Assembly: GCF_031085175.1 (NCBI RefSeq)
Contig: NZ_JAVHUY010000019.1
Location: forward strand, 62,001-126,000
Length of the DNA: 64,000 nucleotides
Direction of reading: 5' to 3'
Source of the DNA: Phytohabitans maris
Lineage (GTDB): Bacteria; Actinomycetota; Actinomycetes; Mycobacteriales; Micromonosporaceae
Below are positions 27,335-35,696 of the stretch, one piece after another. Position 1 is the stretch's first letter; every line of letters starts with the position of its first letter. The position numbers were made by a program, and so were the translations under genes. Under the pieces are notes generated by a model, which saw only the letters and a program-made list of their open reading frames with translations, was not told the origin of the DNA and searched no databases.

Positions 27335-29101
27335 CTAGCGGCGGATCTTGCGGCGCACCAGCGCGAAGACGCTGCTGATCTCGGAGACCTTGAGTCCGAG
27401 CGCGATCGCCACGTACGTGCCGCCGATCGCCAGGCCGCCGACCGCGAGCTGGAGCAGCGACTCGGGCTTGCTCGGCGTCCAGCCGCCGGGCAGCACGTAC
27501 ATCACGGCGAGGCCGACCACCGTCGCGCCGACCGCGGCCACGCCCACCTTGACGAACGTGACCAGGATGCCGCCGAGCCCGATCGCCCCGATCCGCCGGT
27601 GCATGAGCACGGCGGTGATCAGGCCGGAGACGGCGAACGACAGCGCGTTGGCGAACATCAGCCCGGGCGCCGCGAACGCCGCCGAGAAGAGCGCGAACAC
27701 GATCACCTGCACGAGGACGCGCAGCCCGACGACGGGGACGTTGACCAGTGCGGCGGCCTTGGTCTCCTGCCGCGCGTAGAGCCCGACCGTAAACAGCTGG
27801 CTGATCGAGAAGGGCACGAGCGCCACCGCCGTCGCGACCAGCACGACCGCCGTCTCGGCCGCATCGTCCTGGGTGAATGCACCGCTGCGAAACAGCGCCA
27901 CGGAGATCGGGGCGGCCAGCACCGCGTAGCAGATCGCCACCGGGGTCAGGACGGCCGTGATCATGCGGGTGCCGCGGGCGAGGTCGGCGGCCATGTCGGC
28001 GTGCCGGTTGTCGGCCGCCGCCGCGCTCATCCGCGGGGTGAGCGCGGTGATGATCGAGACGCTGATGATGCCGTGCGCCATATACATCAGCAGGAAGACG
28101 TTGTTGTAGATCGCCGGTCCGGCCGCGTCCTCCTCGCCGGCCCGGTTGAGGAGGTTGAACGCGACCGCCTGGCCGATCTGCGTGACCACCACGTAGCAGA
28201 GCGCCCAGCCGCCGATCCGGCCCAGCTCGCGCAGGCCGAGCGCGCGGAAGTCGAACCGCCACCGCCACCGGAAGCCCACCTTGCGCAGCGCCGGCAGCAG
28301 GCCCACGCTCTGGATCACCACGCCGAGGAGCGTGCCGCCGCCGAGAAGGACGATCTGCCCGGCGGACATCTGCTGCGGCTGGAGAGCCTTGGCACCGTAG
28401 ATGATCATGTAGATCACGCCGGTCGCGATCACGACGAGGTTGTTGAGGATCGGCGTAAACATCGGCGTCGCGAAGTGGCCGCGCGTGTTGAGCACCGCGG
28501 TGAGGATGCCGGAGACCCCGATGAAGAAGATCATCGGAAGCATCAGGTAGGAGAGCTTGGTGACCAGGCTCTGGAATGCCTCGCTGGACTTGTCGCTCGT
28601 GTAGAGGACGGTCAGCACCGAGGCGGTCGCCGTGACGAGCACCGCGGCCGCGCCGAGCACCAGCACGGTCAGCGTCACGAGCCGCTGCGTGTACGCCTCG
28701 CCACGATCCGCGTCGGCCTTACGCCGGCGTACCAGCACCGGGATGATCGTGCTGCTCAGCAGCGCGCCGAGCAGGAGCTCGTAGACGATGCCGGGCAGGA
28801 TCTGAGCGGTCGTGTACGCGTTGTTGATCGCGCCGCCGCCGAGCGCGGCGGCCAGGATGACCGTGCGCAGGAAGCCGGTGCCGCGGCTGACCAGGCTGCC
28901 GATCGCCATGATCGCGCTGTTGCTGGCCGCGCTCCCCTGCTCGACGTCGACGGCCGGCTCGAGGTCGGGCGCCGACTCCGCGCCCGGAGCCGGATGCAGC
29001 CCGGGTGGCATCGCCTGGGTCGAGATCAGCACGGCACCATCCGGGTACTGCTGGTGTGCGCTGTGCCCCGCGTTGGCGCTCTTGTAGAGGCCGCCGCTCA
29101 T
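27335..29101 (-). CDS. mviN: MviN/MurJ-type lipid II flippase
   Basis: Multi-pass membrane protein of the MOP superfamily that exports lipid II for peptidoglycan synthesis. The 588-residue product has a soluble N-terminus of about 60 residues, then the MurJ signature SAIMAIGSLVSRGTGFLRTV and INNAYTTAQILPGIVYELL. About 14 hydrophobic segments follow, with QRLVTLTVLVLGAAAVLV and RMSAAAADNRHADMA loops. It lacks the C-terminal pseudokinase fused to the mycobacterial protein; that module is encoded 1.9 kb away. The ATG at 29101 lies one base after the upstream gene's stop. Confidence 0.93.
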   Translation of the reverse strand: MSGGLYKSANAGHSAHQQYPDGAVLISTQAMPPGLHPAPGAESAPDLEPAVDVEQGSAASNSAIMAIGSLVSRGTGFLRTVILAAALGGGAINNAYTTAQILPGIVYELLLGALLSSTIIPVLVRRRKADADRGEAYTQRLVTLTVLVLGAAAVLVTATASVLTVLYTSDKSSEAFQSLVTKLSYLMLPMIFFIGVSGILTAVLNTRGHFATPMFTPILNNLVVIATGVIYMIIYGAKALQPQQMSAGQIVLLGGGTLLGVVIQSVGLLPALRKVGFRWRWRFDFRALGLRELGRIGGWALCYVVVTQIGQAVAFNLLNRAGEEDAAGPAIYNNVFLLMYMAHGIISVSIITALTPRMSAAAADNRHADMAADLARGTRMITAVLTPVAICYAVLAAPISVALFRSGAFTQDDAAETAVVLVATAVALVPFSISQLFTVGLYARQETKAAALVNVPVVGLRVLVQVIVFALFSAAFAAPGLMFANALSFAVSGLITAVLMHRRIGAIGLGGILVTFVKVGVAAVGATVVGLAVMYVLPGGWTPSKPESLLQLAVGGLAIGGTYVAIALGLKVSEISSVFALVRRKIRR

Positions 29102-29102
29102 C

Positions 29103-29969
29103 TCAACCCCGCTTCTGGTCGATTCCGTCCGAACGCAAGGGTACGGGGATATCGCCCCCCAGCATGTCCAGGACCCAGCCGGCTTCGGCGGGGGTGACGG
29201 GGTCGGAGAGCGCGTCGAGGAGCGTCGGGTGGTCACAGCCGCCAGCCTCCAGCGCGGCCAGGAGCCCGGCGATGTCACGCTGACGGGCGAGGGCGCGGAC
29301 CCGCTCGGTGCGCCACGGCTCGGCGGCCACGCGCCCCACCCGCCGCTGGGCCAGCCGCACCAGCTCGGCGAGATCGTCGAAGGGGAAGACGTCGCTGCCG
29401 GCGTACCGCAGCGTGCCGGCCACCCCCTCGCCCGGCACCTCCAGGTAGTCGGCCACCTGCTCCTCGCTGAGCACCCGCGGCGTGTACCGGAACAGCGGCT
29501 CCTGCTCGGCCGGTGGCACCGGCACCCGCAGCGACCGTAGCGCCGCGCCGAGCAGGGCCTGGACGGCCGCCGCGTCGTCCTCGGGCGTGATCGGTGTGAA
29601 CCGGCACAGCAGCGCGACCGGCAGCCCGGGGTGCGGCAGCGACGGGTCGTCGAGCGCCACCACCCGCCCGATCAGGTCCAGCTCCGGCCAGAGCAGACCG
29701 TGCGGGTGCCACCGGGACCGGTCGTCCCAGGCCATCGGGATCGGCTCCGAGCTGCCGGGCGTGCGCAGGCCGAGCGCGTAGGTTCCGTACTCGCGGTCCA
29801 GGTCGAGCACCAGCGCGTAGCCTCCGGCGACCGGGAAGGTGGCGCGCAGCTCGGCCGGGTCGGGATCGGCGTCCGGAGTGGAACGGTGGGTACGGAAGAA
29901 GTAGTCGGCCCAGAACGCCGGGTCGTGGCTGAGCGTCCGCAGGGCGTCGGGTACCGGCACGAGCCGCAT
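29103..29969 (-). CDS. Uncharacterised protein upstream of mviN
   Basis: I do not recognise this 288-residue protein. It starts MRLVPVPDALRTLSHDPAFW and is acidic and Pro-rich, with no signal peptide or membrane segment. It shows repeated aromatic/Asp stretches (RWHPHGLLWPELDLIGRV). The C-terminal half is helical (DLAELVRLAQRRVGRVAAEP, RQRDIAGLLAALEAGG). The ATG at 29969 was chosen; a start 36 bp upstream is also in frame. Its TGA ends one base before the mviN ATG, so the two are almost certainly co-translated. It may serve the flippase, but nothing in its sequence shows how. Confidence 0.75.
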   Translation of the reverse strand: MRLVPVPDALRTLSHDPAFWADYFFRTHRSTPDADPDPAELRATFPVAGGYALVLDLDREYGTYALGLRTPGSSEPIPMAWDDRSRWHPHGLLWPELDLIGRVVALDDPSLPHPGLPVALLCRFTPITPEDDAAAVQALLGAALRSLRVPVPPAEQEPLFRYTPRVLSEEQVADYLEVPGEGVAGTLRYAGSDVFPFDDLAELVRLAQRRVGRVAAEPWRTERVRALARQRDIAGLLAALEAGGCDHPTLLDALSDPVTPAEAGWVLDMLGGDIPVPLRSDGIDQKRG

Positions 29970-30043
29970 TTTGCCCCAGCCGCCGCCGGCCGCCGGTACC
30001 GGCACGACGTGACACCCCGCCCCACCGATAGGCTGGCTCTCCC

Positions 30044-31489
30044 ATGTCCAAGACTTCGAACGCCACGGGGCTGACCGATGCGCAGCGCAATGCCGTGGCC
30101 GAGCTGATGCGGGTCTCGCCGATCGCCGACGAGCTCGGCAGCCGGTTCACGACGGCCGGGTACGAGCTGCACCTGGTCGGCGGTTCCGTCCGCGATGCGC
30201 TGCTCGGTCGCCTCGGCGACGACCTGGACTTCACCACCGACGCCCGGCCGGACGACATCCTGCGCGTGCTCAAGGGCTGGGCCGAGACGACCTGGGAGAC
30301 CGGCCGCGAGTTCGGCACGATCGGTGCCCAGCGGCACGGCATGCGGCTGGAGATCACCACGTTCCGCTCCGAGGCGTACGACGGGGTGACCCGCAACCCG
30401 GTGGTCCAGTACGGCGACAGCCTCCTGGACGACCTGCGCCGCCGCGACTTCACGGTGAACGCGATGGCGGTGAGCCTGCCCGAGCACCGGTTCACCGACC
30501 CGTACGGCGGCCTGGAGGACCTCGCCGCCCGGCGCCTGCGCACGCCCGGTACGCCGCAGGAGTCGTTCGGCGACGATCCGCTGCGGATGTTGCGGGCCGC
30601 CCGCTTCGCCGCACAGCTGCGCTTCGCCGTCGACCCGGACATCGTCGCCGCGATGACCTCGATGGCCGCCGACCTCGACCGGATCACGGTCGAGCGGATC
30701 CGCGACGAGTTCACCAAGCTGCTCAGCGGCGCCGACCCGGTCACCGGACTGCGGCTGCTGGTCGACACCGGCCTGGCCGCCCGCTTCCTGCCCGAGCTGC
30801 CCGGGCTCAAGCTCGCGATCGACGAGCACGCCCAGCACAAGGACGTGTACGAGCACACGCTCACCGTGGTCAGCAACGCCGTGCGGCTGGAGGCTGGCGA
30901 GGGCCCCGACTTCATCTTGCGGATGGCCGCGCTGATGCACGACGTCGGCAAGCCGGCCACCAAGGCGGTCGGCCCGGACAACCGGGTCAGCTTCCACCAC
31001 CACGAGGTGGTCGGCGCGCGGATGACCAAGCAGCGCATGAAGGAGCTGCGCTACCCCAAGGACGTGACGTCCGACGTGGTCAAGCTGGTCGCGCTGCACC
31101 TGCGCTTCTACGGGTACGGGCGGGGCGAGTGGACCGACTCGGCGGTGCGGCGGTACGTGACCGACGCCGGTGACCTGCTCCCCCGGCTGCACAAGCTCAC
31201 CCGCTCCGACTGCACCACGCGCAACCGGCGCAAGGCGGCCCAGCTCTCCGCCGACTACGACGCGCTGGAGGCCCGGATCGTCCAGATCCAGGAGGCCGAG
31301 GATCTGGCCCGGGTCCGCCCCGACCTCGACGGTAATGCGATCATGGAGCTGCTCGGCGTGCCGCCCGGCCCGATCGTCGGCCGCGCCTGGCGCCACCTGA
31401 AGGACGTCCGGCTGGAACGCGGCCCGCTCGACCGGGACGAGGCCGAGGCCGAGCTCCTGCGGTGGGCCCGCGACGAGGGTGTGATCTAG
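30044..31489 (+). CDS. pcnA: CCA-adding enzyme / poly(A) polymerase family nucleotidyltransferase
   Basis: Adds or repairs the 3' CCA of tRNA. The 481-residue product has the class II nucleotidyltransferase head LVGGSVRDALLG and the metal-binding pair in DDLDFTTDARPDD. RRDFTVNAMA, the DPLRMLRAARFAAQL tRNA-head motif and a C-terminal HD phosphohydrolase domain with MHDVGKPATK and HHHEVVGARM follow. The HD domain fits the CCA-adding form. It diverges from the mviN operon, matching the mycobacterial pcnA position. Confidence 0.95.
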   Translation: MSKTSNATGLTDAQRNAVAELMRVSPIADELGSRFTTAGYELHLVGGSVRDALLGRLGDDLDFTTDARPDDILRVLKGWAETTWETGREFGTIGAQRHGMRLEITTFRSEAYDGVTRNPVVQYGDSLLDDLRRRDFTVNAMAVSLPEHRFTDPYGGLEDLAARRLRTPGTPQESFGDDPLRMLRAARFAAQLRFAVDPDIVAAMTSMAADLDRITVERIRDEFTKLLSGADPVTGLRLLVDTGLAARFLPELPGLKLAIDEHAQHKDVYEHTLTVVSNAVRLEAGEGPDFILRMAALMHDVGKPATKAVGPDNRVSFHHHEVVGARMTKQRMKELRYPKDVTSDVVKLVALHLRFYGYGRGEWTDSAVRRYVTDAGDLLPRLHKLTRSDCTTRNRRKAAQLSADYDALEARIVQIQEAEDLARVRPDLDGNAIMELLGVPPGPIVGRAWRHLKDVRLERGPLDRDEAEAELLRWARDEGVI

Positions 31490-31615
31490 CCAGTCCGGCC
31501 CGCATCGGCAGCCGGTTCGTTGGTTACCGGGCGTGGCGCGCCTCGGCTACCGTCGCTCGCGAAGTGAGCCGCCGCTGGGGCGGACCCGTTAGAGGTGTTG
31601 TGGGGGAGGCAGCTG

Positions 31616-32494
31616 ATGCAGCCGTGTGCGGTCTGCGGGGGCGTACAGGTGGACGCCGCCGGCTACTGCACGCGGTGCGGCACCTTCCGGGGCGTACCGC
31701 ACCAGCCGCCACCGCCGAGTTATCCGCAGGCACCCCCGCCCGCGTACCCCGGTTATCCACAGCCCGGCAGCCCGCCGGCCTACCCGACCAGCGTGCCCCC
31801 CGCGGGGTATCCGACCAGCGTGCCCCCGGCGTTCGCGCAGCAGACCAGCGGCGGTGGCTACCCCGGCTACCCGCCGCAGCAGCAGCCGCAGCGCGGCCGG
31901 TCCTACCTGGTCCCGCTCGTCGCGCTCGGCTGCACGCTCCTGGTCCTGGTCGTGGCGATCGTGATCGTGGTGGCGGCCCGCGGCGGCGGTGAGGACCCGA
32001 TCGCCGGACCGACCTCCGGCGCCCCGACGAGCGCCGGCCCGCAGGAGAGTTCGAGCGCCACCCCGGCCAGCGACATCGACCAGTGCGTGATCGGCACCTG
32101 GCGGGTCACGTCCCACCGGGAGACGGTCTCGGTCCAGGGCCAGGGCAGCATCACCTTCACCGGCGGCGAGGGCGCCACGCTCCGGCTCAGGCAGGACGGC
32201 ACCGGCGAGACCGACTACGGCAGCGGCACCGAGTACCGCGGCGACTTCAACGGCGAGACGGCGGTGCTCGAGATCTCCGGCCGGCTCACCTTCGACTACA
32301 AGACCGGCAACGGCCGGGTGAGCGTCAGCGAGGTGGAGTCGACCGCCAAGGCGAAGTTCCGGCTGGGCAGCGAGGAGTACGACATCCCCCAGCCGCTCGA
32401 CACCAACGACAACTCGGCCAGCTACACCTGCTCGACCGGCGCGCTGACGCAGAACACGGCGCTGCTCACCACCGAGTACGAGCGGATCAGCTGA
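31616..32494 (+). CDS. Zinc-ribbon, single-pass membrane protein with extracytoplasmic domain
   Basis: 292-residue protein. It begins with a zinc ribbon CAVCGG...CTRCG (four cysteines in the first 25 residues). A Pro/Tyr/Gln-rich linker (PSYPQAPPPAYPGYPQ, residues 30-90), one transmembrane segment (YLVPLVALGCTLLVLVVAIV, about 97-120) and an outer beta-rich domain follow (IGTWRVTSHRETVSVQ, LRLRQDGTGETDYGSG), reminiscent of a lipocalin-like fold. The ATG at 31616 has GGGGGAGG just upstream. An exact DnaA box lies at 31753-31761 within the linker. No function can be assigned; the topology is typical of actinobacterial surface sensors. Confidence 0.8.
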   Translation: MQPCAVCGGVQVDAAGYCTRCGTFRGVPHQPPPPSYPQAPPPAYPGYPQPGSPPAYPTSVPPAGYPTSVPPAFAQQTSGGGYPGYPPQQQPQRGRSYLVPLVALGCTLLVLVVAIVIVVAARGGGEDPIAGPTSGAPTSAGPQESSSATPASDIDQCVIGTWRVTSHRETVSVQGQGSITFTGGEGATLRLRQDGTGETDYGSGTEYRGDFNGETAVLEISGRLTFDYKTGNGRVSVSEVESTAKAKFRLGSEEYDIPQPLDTNDNSASYTCSTGALTQNTALLTTEYERIS

Positions 32495-32529
32495 GCGGGG
32501 CTGTCACACCCGGCGGCGACAATGGGCGC

Positions 32530-33009
32530 ATGCGCTGGGTGGTGATCGACTCGCCGATCGACGAGCTTTCCGTGGCCGTCGACGGCACCGGCGTCTGCGG
32601 CGTGCACTTCGGGGCCGTCGAAGATGCGGGCGAGGCGAGCGACTCCCGCCTCGACACGGCGGTCGACGAGCTCCGGGCGTACTTCGCGGGCGAGCTCACC
32701 GATTTCACCGTGCCGCTGTCGGTGCGCCGGGGCAGCGAGTTCGAGCGCGCGGTGTGGCACCAGATGACCCTGATTCCGTACGGCGAGATGCGCACCTACG
32801 GTGAGATCGCGGCTGCCGTGGGCGATCCCGGGGGCGCCCGCGCGGTCGGCGTCGCCTGCAATCGCAACCCGATCCCGATCATCGTGCCCTGCCACCGCAT
32901 CGTGGGCGCCGGCGGCAAGCTGGTCGGCTTCGGCGGCGGCCTCCCCCGCAAGCGCTTCCTGCTGGAGCTGGAGGCCCGCGTCGCCCTCCAGCGCAGTTGG
33001 GGTTCTTGA
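32530..33009 (+). CDS. ogt: Methylated-DNA--protein-cysteine methyltransferase
   Basis: Suicide DNA repair protein that moves alkyl groups from O6-alkylguanine to its own cysteine. The 159-residue product has the active-site segment NPIPIIVPCHRIVGAGG (PCHR). The helix-turn-helix FERAVWHQMTLIPYGEMRTY is also present, with GEIAAAVGDPGGARAVG following. The length is normal. The ATG at 32530 lies 35 bp after the membrane protein gene. It is followed by a strong bidirectional terminator. Confidence 0.95.
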   Translation: MRWVVIDSPIDELSVAVDGTGVCGVHFGAVEDAGEASDSRLDTAVDELRAYFAGELTDFTVPLSVRRGSEFERAVWHQMTLIPYGEMRTYGEIAAAVGDPGGARAVGVACNRNPIPIIVPCHRIVGAGGKLVGFGGGLPRKRFLLELEARVALQRSWGS

Positions 33010-33053
33010 GCCAGTCGACGCCGAAGACCTGTACCTGCGGGTCGTCGAATGAA

Positions 33054-33084
33054 CGAGGGCCGGGACCCACGGTCCCGGCCCTCG
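33054..33084. terminator. Bidirectional terminator between ogt and ino1
   Basis: Perfect 14-bp inverted repeat (CGAGGGCCGGGACC at 33054-33067 with 33071-33084) and a 3-nt loop, between convergent ogt and ino1. Confidence 0.85.
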
Positions 33085-33095
33085 TCGCGCGGTGG

Positions 33096-34175
33096 TCAGC
33101 GGTCGATGTCGCCCTTGATGAAGGCCTCGACCGCGGCGTGCGCCTCGTGGTCCGCGTACTGGACCGGCGGCGACTTCATGAAGTACGACGACGCCGACAG
33201 GATCGGGCCGCCGATGCCGCGGTCCTTGGCGATCTTCGCGGCGCGGAGCGCGTCGATGATGACGCCGGCCGAGTTGGGCGAGTCCCAGACCTCGAGCTTG
33301 AGTTCGGCGTTGAGTGGGGTGTCGCCGAACGACTTGCCCTCCAGCCGGATGTACGCCCACTTGCGGTCGTCGAGCCACGGCACGTGGTCGGACGGTCCGA
33401 TGTGGACGTCGGACTTGGCCATCTCGTGCGGCACCTGGGAGGTCACCGACTGCGTCTTGGAGATCTTCTTCGACACGAGCCGGCTGCGCTCCAGCATGTT
33501 CATGAAGTCCATGTTGCCGCCGAAGTTCAGCTGGTACGTGCGGAGCAGCTCGACGCCCCGGTCCTCGAAGAGCTTGGCCAGCGCCCGGTGCACGATCGTG
33601 GCGCCCACCTGGCTCTTGATGTCGTCGCCGACGATCGGCAGGCCGGCGTCCTCGAACTTCTTGGCCCACACCGGGTCGGAGGCGATGAAGACCGGGAGCG
33701 CGTTGACGAAGGCGCAGCCGGCGTCGATGGCGGCCTGGGCGTAGAACTTGTCGGCCTGCTCGGAGCCGACCGGCAGGTACGCCACGACGACGTCGACCCG
33801 CGCGTCCCGCAGCGCCTTGACGACGTCGACCGGCGACTCGTCGGACTCTTCGATGATCTCGCGGTAGTACTGGCCCAGGCCGTCGAAGGTCGGGCCGCGC
33901 TGCACCTGCACGCCGGTGGGCGGCACGTCGCAGAGCTTGATGGTGTTGTTTTCGCTGGCGACGATCGCCTCAGCGAGGTCTCGACCCACCTTCTTGGCGT
34001 CCACGTCGAACGCCGCGACGAACTCCACGTCGGAGACGTGGTAGTCGCCGAAGGTGACGTGCATGAGACCCGGGACGCGGTCGGTGGGGTTTGCGTCGCG
34101 GTAGAACTCGACGCCCTGCACCAGAGACGAGGCGCAGTTTCCGACACCGACGATGGCCACGCGTACGGAGCCCAT
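33096..34175 (-). CDS. ino1: Inositol-3-phosphate synthase
   Basis: Converts glucose-6-phosphate to 1L-myo-inositol-1-phosphate with NAD, feeding phosphatidylinositol and mycothiol synthesis. The 359-residue product begins [20 protein letters not shown] (dinucleotide-binding GxGxxAS). It contains [20 protein letters not shown], the hallmark [14 protein letters not shown] and [13 protein letters not shown]. It is the short actinobacterial form. The ATG at 34175 has AAGGAGG 10 bp upstream; an earlier ATG at 34202 is less likely. It lies 23 bp after padR and is probably in its operon. Confidence 0.97.
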   Translation of the reverse strand: MGSVRVAIVGVGNCASSLVQGVEFYRDANPTDRVPGLMHVTFGDYHVSDVEFVAAFDVDAKKVGRDLAEAIVASENNTIKLCDVPPTGVQVQRGPTFDGLGQYYREIIEESDESPVDVVKALRDARVDVVVAYLPVGSEQADKFYAQAAIDAGCAFVNALPVFIASDPVWAKKFEDAGLPIVGDDIKSQVGATIVHRALAKLFEDRGVELLRTYQLNFGGNMDFMNMLERSRLVSKKISKTQSVTSQVPHEMAKSDVHIGPSDHVPWLDDRKWAYIRLEGKSFGDTPLNAELKLEVWDSPNSAGVIIDALRAAKIAKDRGIGGPILSASSYFMKSPPVQYADHEAHAAVEAFIKGDIDR

Positions 34176-34198
34176 CGCGTTTGCCTCCTTCTTGTTCA

Positions 34199-34846
34199 TC
34201 ACGGCCGCTCCGGCAGGTTGGTGGTGGACCCAGTGGTGGATCCAGGCGGAGGCGGGCTGTCTTCTACGGGTGGGCTGGCCGAGGGGCCAGCCTCGGGTGC
34301 CCGGCCGGAGCGCTCGTTGGCGATGAGCTCCTCCAGCCAGCGGACCTCGCGCTCGCAGGCGTCGAGTCCGTGACGCTGCAACTCGAGCGTGTAGGCGTCG
34401 AGCCGCTCGGTGGCGCGGGCCAGCACGTCGCGCAGGCCCTCCCGGCGCTCCTCCACCTTGCGGCGGCGGCCCTCCAGGATGCGCAGGCGGGTGGCGCGGT
34501 CGGTGCGGGCGAAGAAGGCGAAGTGGACGCCGAAGCCGGCATCGTCATACGTCTCCGGGCCGGCCTGCGCAAGCAGTTCGGCGAAGCGCTCTTTGCCTTC
34601 TGCTGTGATCTTGTAAACAACGCGACCGCGGCGGGTGGTCAGCGGCGGGACCTCTTCGGCGCCGGCGGCCGCCTCACCCGCCTCGGTGATCCAGCCGGCC
34701 GCCTGCAGCCGCCGCAGGGTCGGGTACAGCGTGCCGTAGCTGATCGCCGCGCGGATCGCACCGAGCTTTGTGGCCAGCTCTTTGCGCAGCTCATAGCCGT
34801 GCATCGGAGACTCCTGCAGCAGGCCGAGGATGGCGAGGTCGAGCAC
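34199..34846 (-). CDS. PadR-family transcriptional regulator of ino1
   Basis: 215-residue winged-helix regulator. The N-terminal domain begins [20 protein letters not shown], the PadR signature, then [16 protein letters not shown] and a wing with [13 protein letters not shown]. The C-terminal half is a long dimerisation helix ([20 protein letters not shown]) and a Pro/Ser-rich tail. The same gene order, PadR followed by ino1, exists in Mycobacterium. A perfect 29-bp inverted repeat lies 41 bp upstream of its start, making autoregulation and control of inositol synthesis likely. Confidence 0.92.
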   Translation of the reverse strand: MLDLAILGLLQESPMHGYELRKELATKLGAIRAAISYGTLYPTLRRLQAAGWITEAGEAAAGAEEVPPLTTRRGRVVYKITAEGKERFAELLAQAGPETYDDAGFGVHFAFFARTDRATRLRILEGRRRKVEERREGLRDVLARATERLDAYTLELQRHGLDACEREVRWLEELIANERSGRAPEAGPSASPPVEDSPPPPGSTTGSTTNLPERP

Positions 34847-34886
34847 GTCGCATCCTCCTTACCCGCTGGTGGGCTTCCGTTAACCG

Positions 34887-34915
34887 GTGCGATGTATCGC
34901 CCCGATACATCGCAC
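34887..34915. promoter_or_regulatory. Putative PadR operator
   Basis: Perfect inverted repeat: GTGCGATGTATCG (34887-34899), spacer CCC, then CGATACATCGCAC. It contains the ATGTAT...ATACAT pattern typical of PadR operators and lies between padR (minus) and the DUF5318 gene (plus). Confidence 0.82.
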
Positions 34916-35019
34916 GGTAGCTCGGAGGTGGCCGGACGGCAAACATCAGAATCGAGTCGTGTGGTAGCGGAAAGTGACGGTTGTCGCCTCCTCGGCCGGA
35001 ACCGCGTACCCTCGTGCGC

Positions 35020-35499
35020 ATGCGCACGCAGCGGCAGGTTGTCGACTACTCGCTACAGAAGCGAGCGCTGCTGCGTGAGGTCTTTTCCGGCCGCCTCGGG
35101 ACGTACGAAGTCTGCGATGCGTCTCCGTACTTGAAGAACGCCGCCCGCTTCCACGGCGAGCCCACCGACCGGCGCTGCCCGATCTGCCGCCGGGAAAACC
35201 TGACGCTCGTCCACTACATTTACGGCGATGAGCTGAAGCAGTCGGCCGGACAGGCCCGCACCCGCACTGAGTTGCCGGTGCTGGCGATGACGTTCCGTGA
35301 GTTCCAGGTGTACGTGGTGGAGGTGTGCCGCGCCTGCGACTGGAACCATCTCGTCGAGCAGTTCCTGCTCGGCCGCGACGGGCTGACCGATGAGCCCGGC
35401 GCTGAGACGGCGGCTGCCGTTGGCTCATCCACTTCCGGTTCATCCGCTACCGGCGTTGGGGCGCCGGCGACCAAACGAAGGCGAGAGGCCCGACGGTGA
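35020..35499 (+). CDS. DUF5318-type zinc-ribbon-like protein
   Basis: 159-residue conserved actinobacterial protein of unknown function. It starts MRTQRQVVDYSLQKRALLRE and contains two cysteine pairs, RRCPICRRENLTLVHYIYGD and VEVCRACDWNHLVEQFLLG, which could bind one zinc. The last 35 residues are Ser/Thr/Ala-rich and end in a basic RRREARR. The ATG at 35020 gives the family N-terminus. It precedes ponA, as the equivalent gene does in Mycobacterium, suggesting an envelope-related role (inference). Confidence 0.87.
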   Translation: MRTQRQVVDYSLQKRALLREVFSGRLGTYEVCDASPYLKNAARFHGEPTDRRCPICRRENLTLVHYIYGDELKQSAGQARTRTELPVLAMTFREFQVYVVEVCRACDWNHLVEQFLLGRDGLTDEPGAETAAAVGSSTSGSSATGVGAPATKRRREARR

Positions 35500-35696
35500 C
35501 CGACGCTTGCCCGGACATCGGGGTGGAGGACCCGAGGTGGCGGGGCAGGCAATCACTCGTTAATCGGATAAGTCCGAATTTGTCGGGCGAAGCCTTGCCT
35601 GGCCGTGTGGCTGGGCTGGCGTCAGAAGGTGTCCTAACTCACCGCAACACGATGGCGTCGCGAGAGCGCGTCATCGCGACCGGCAGGGTGTGACGA

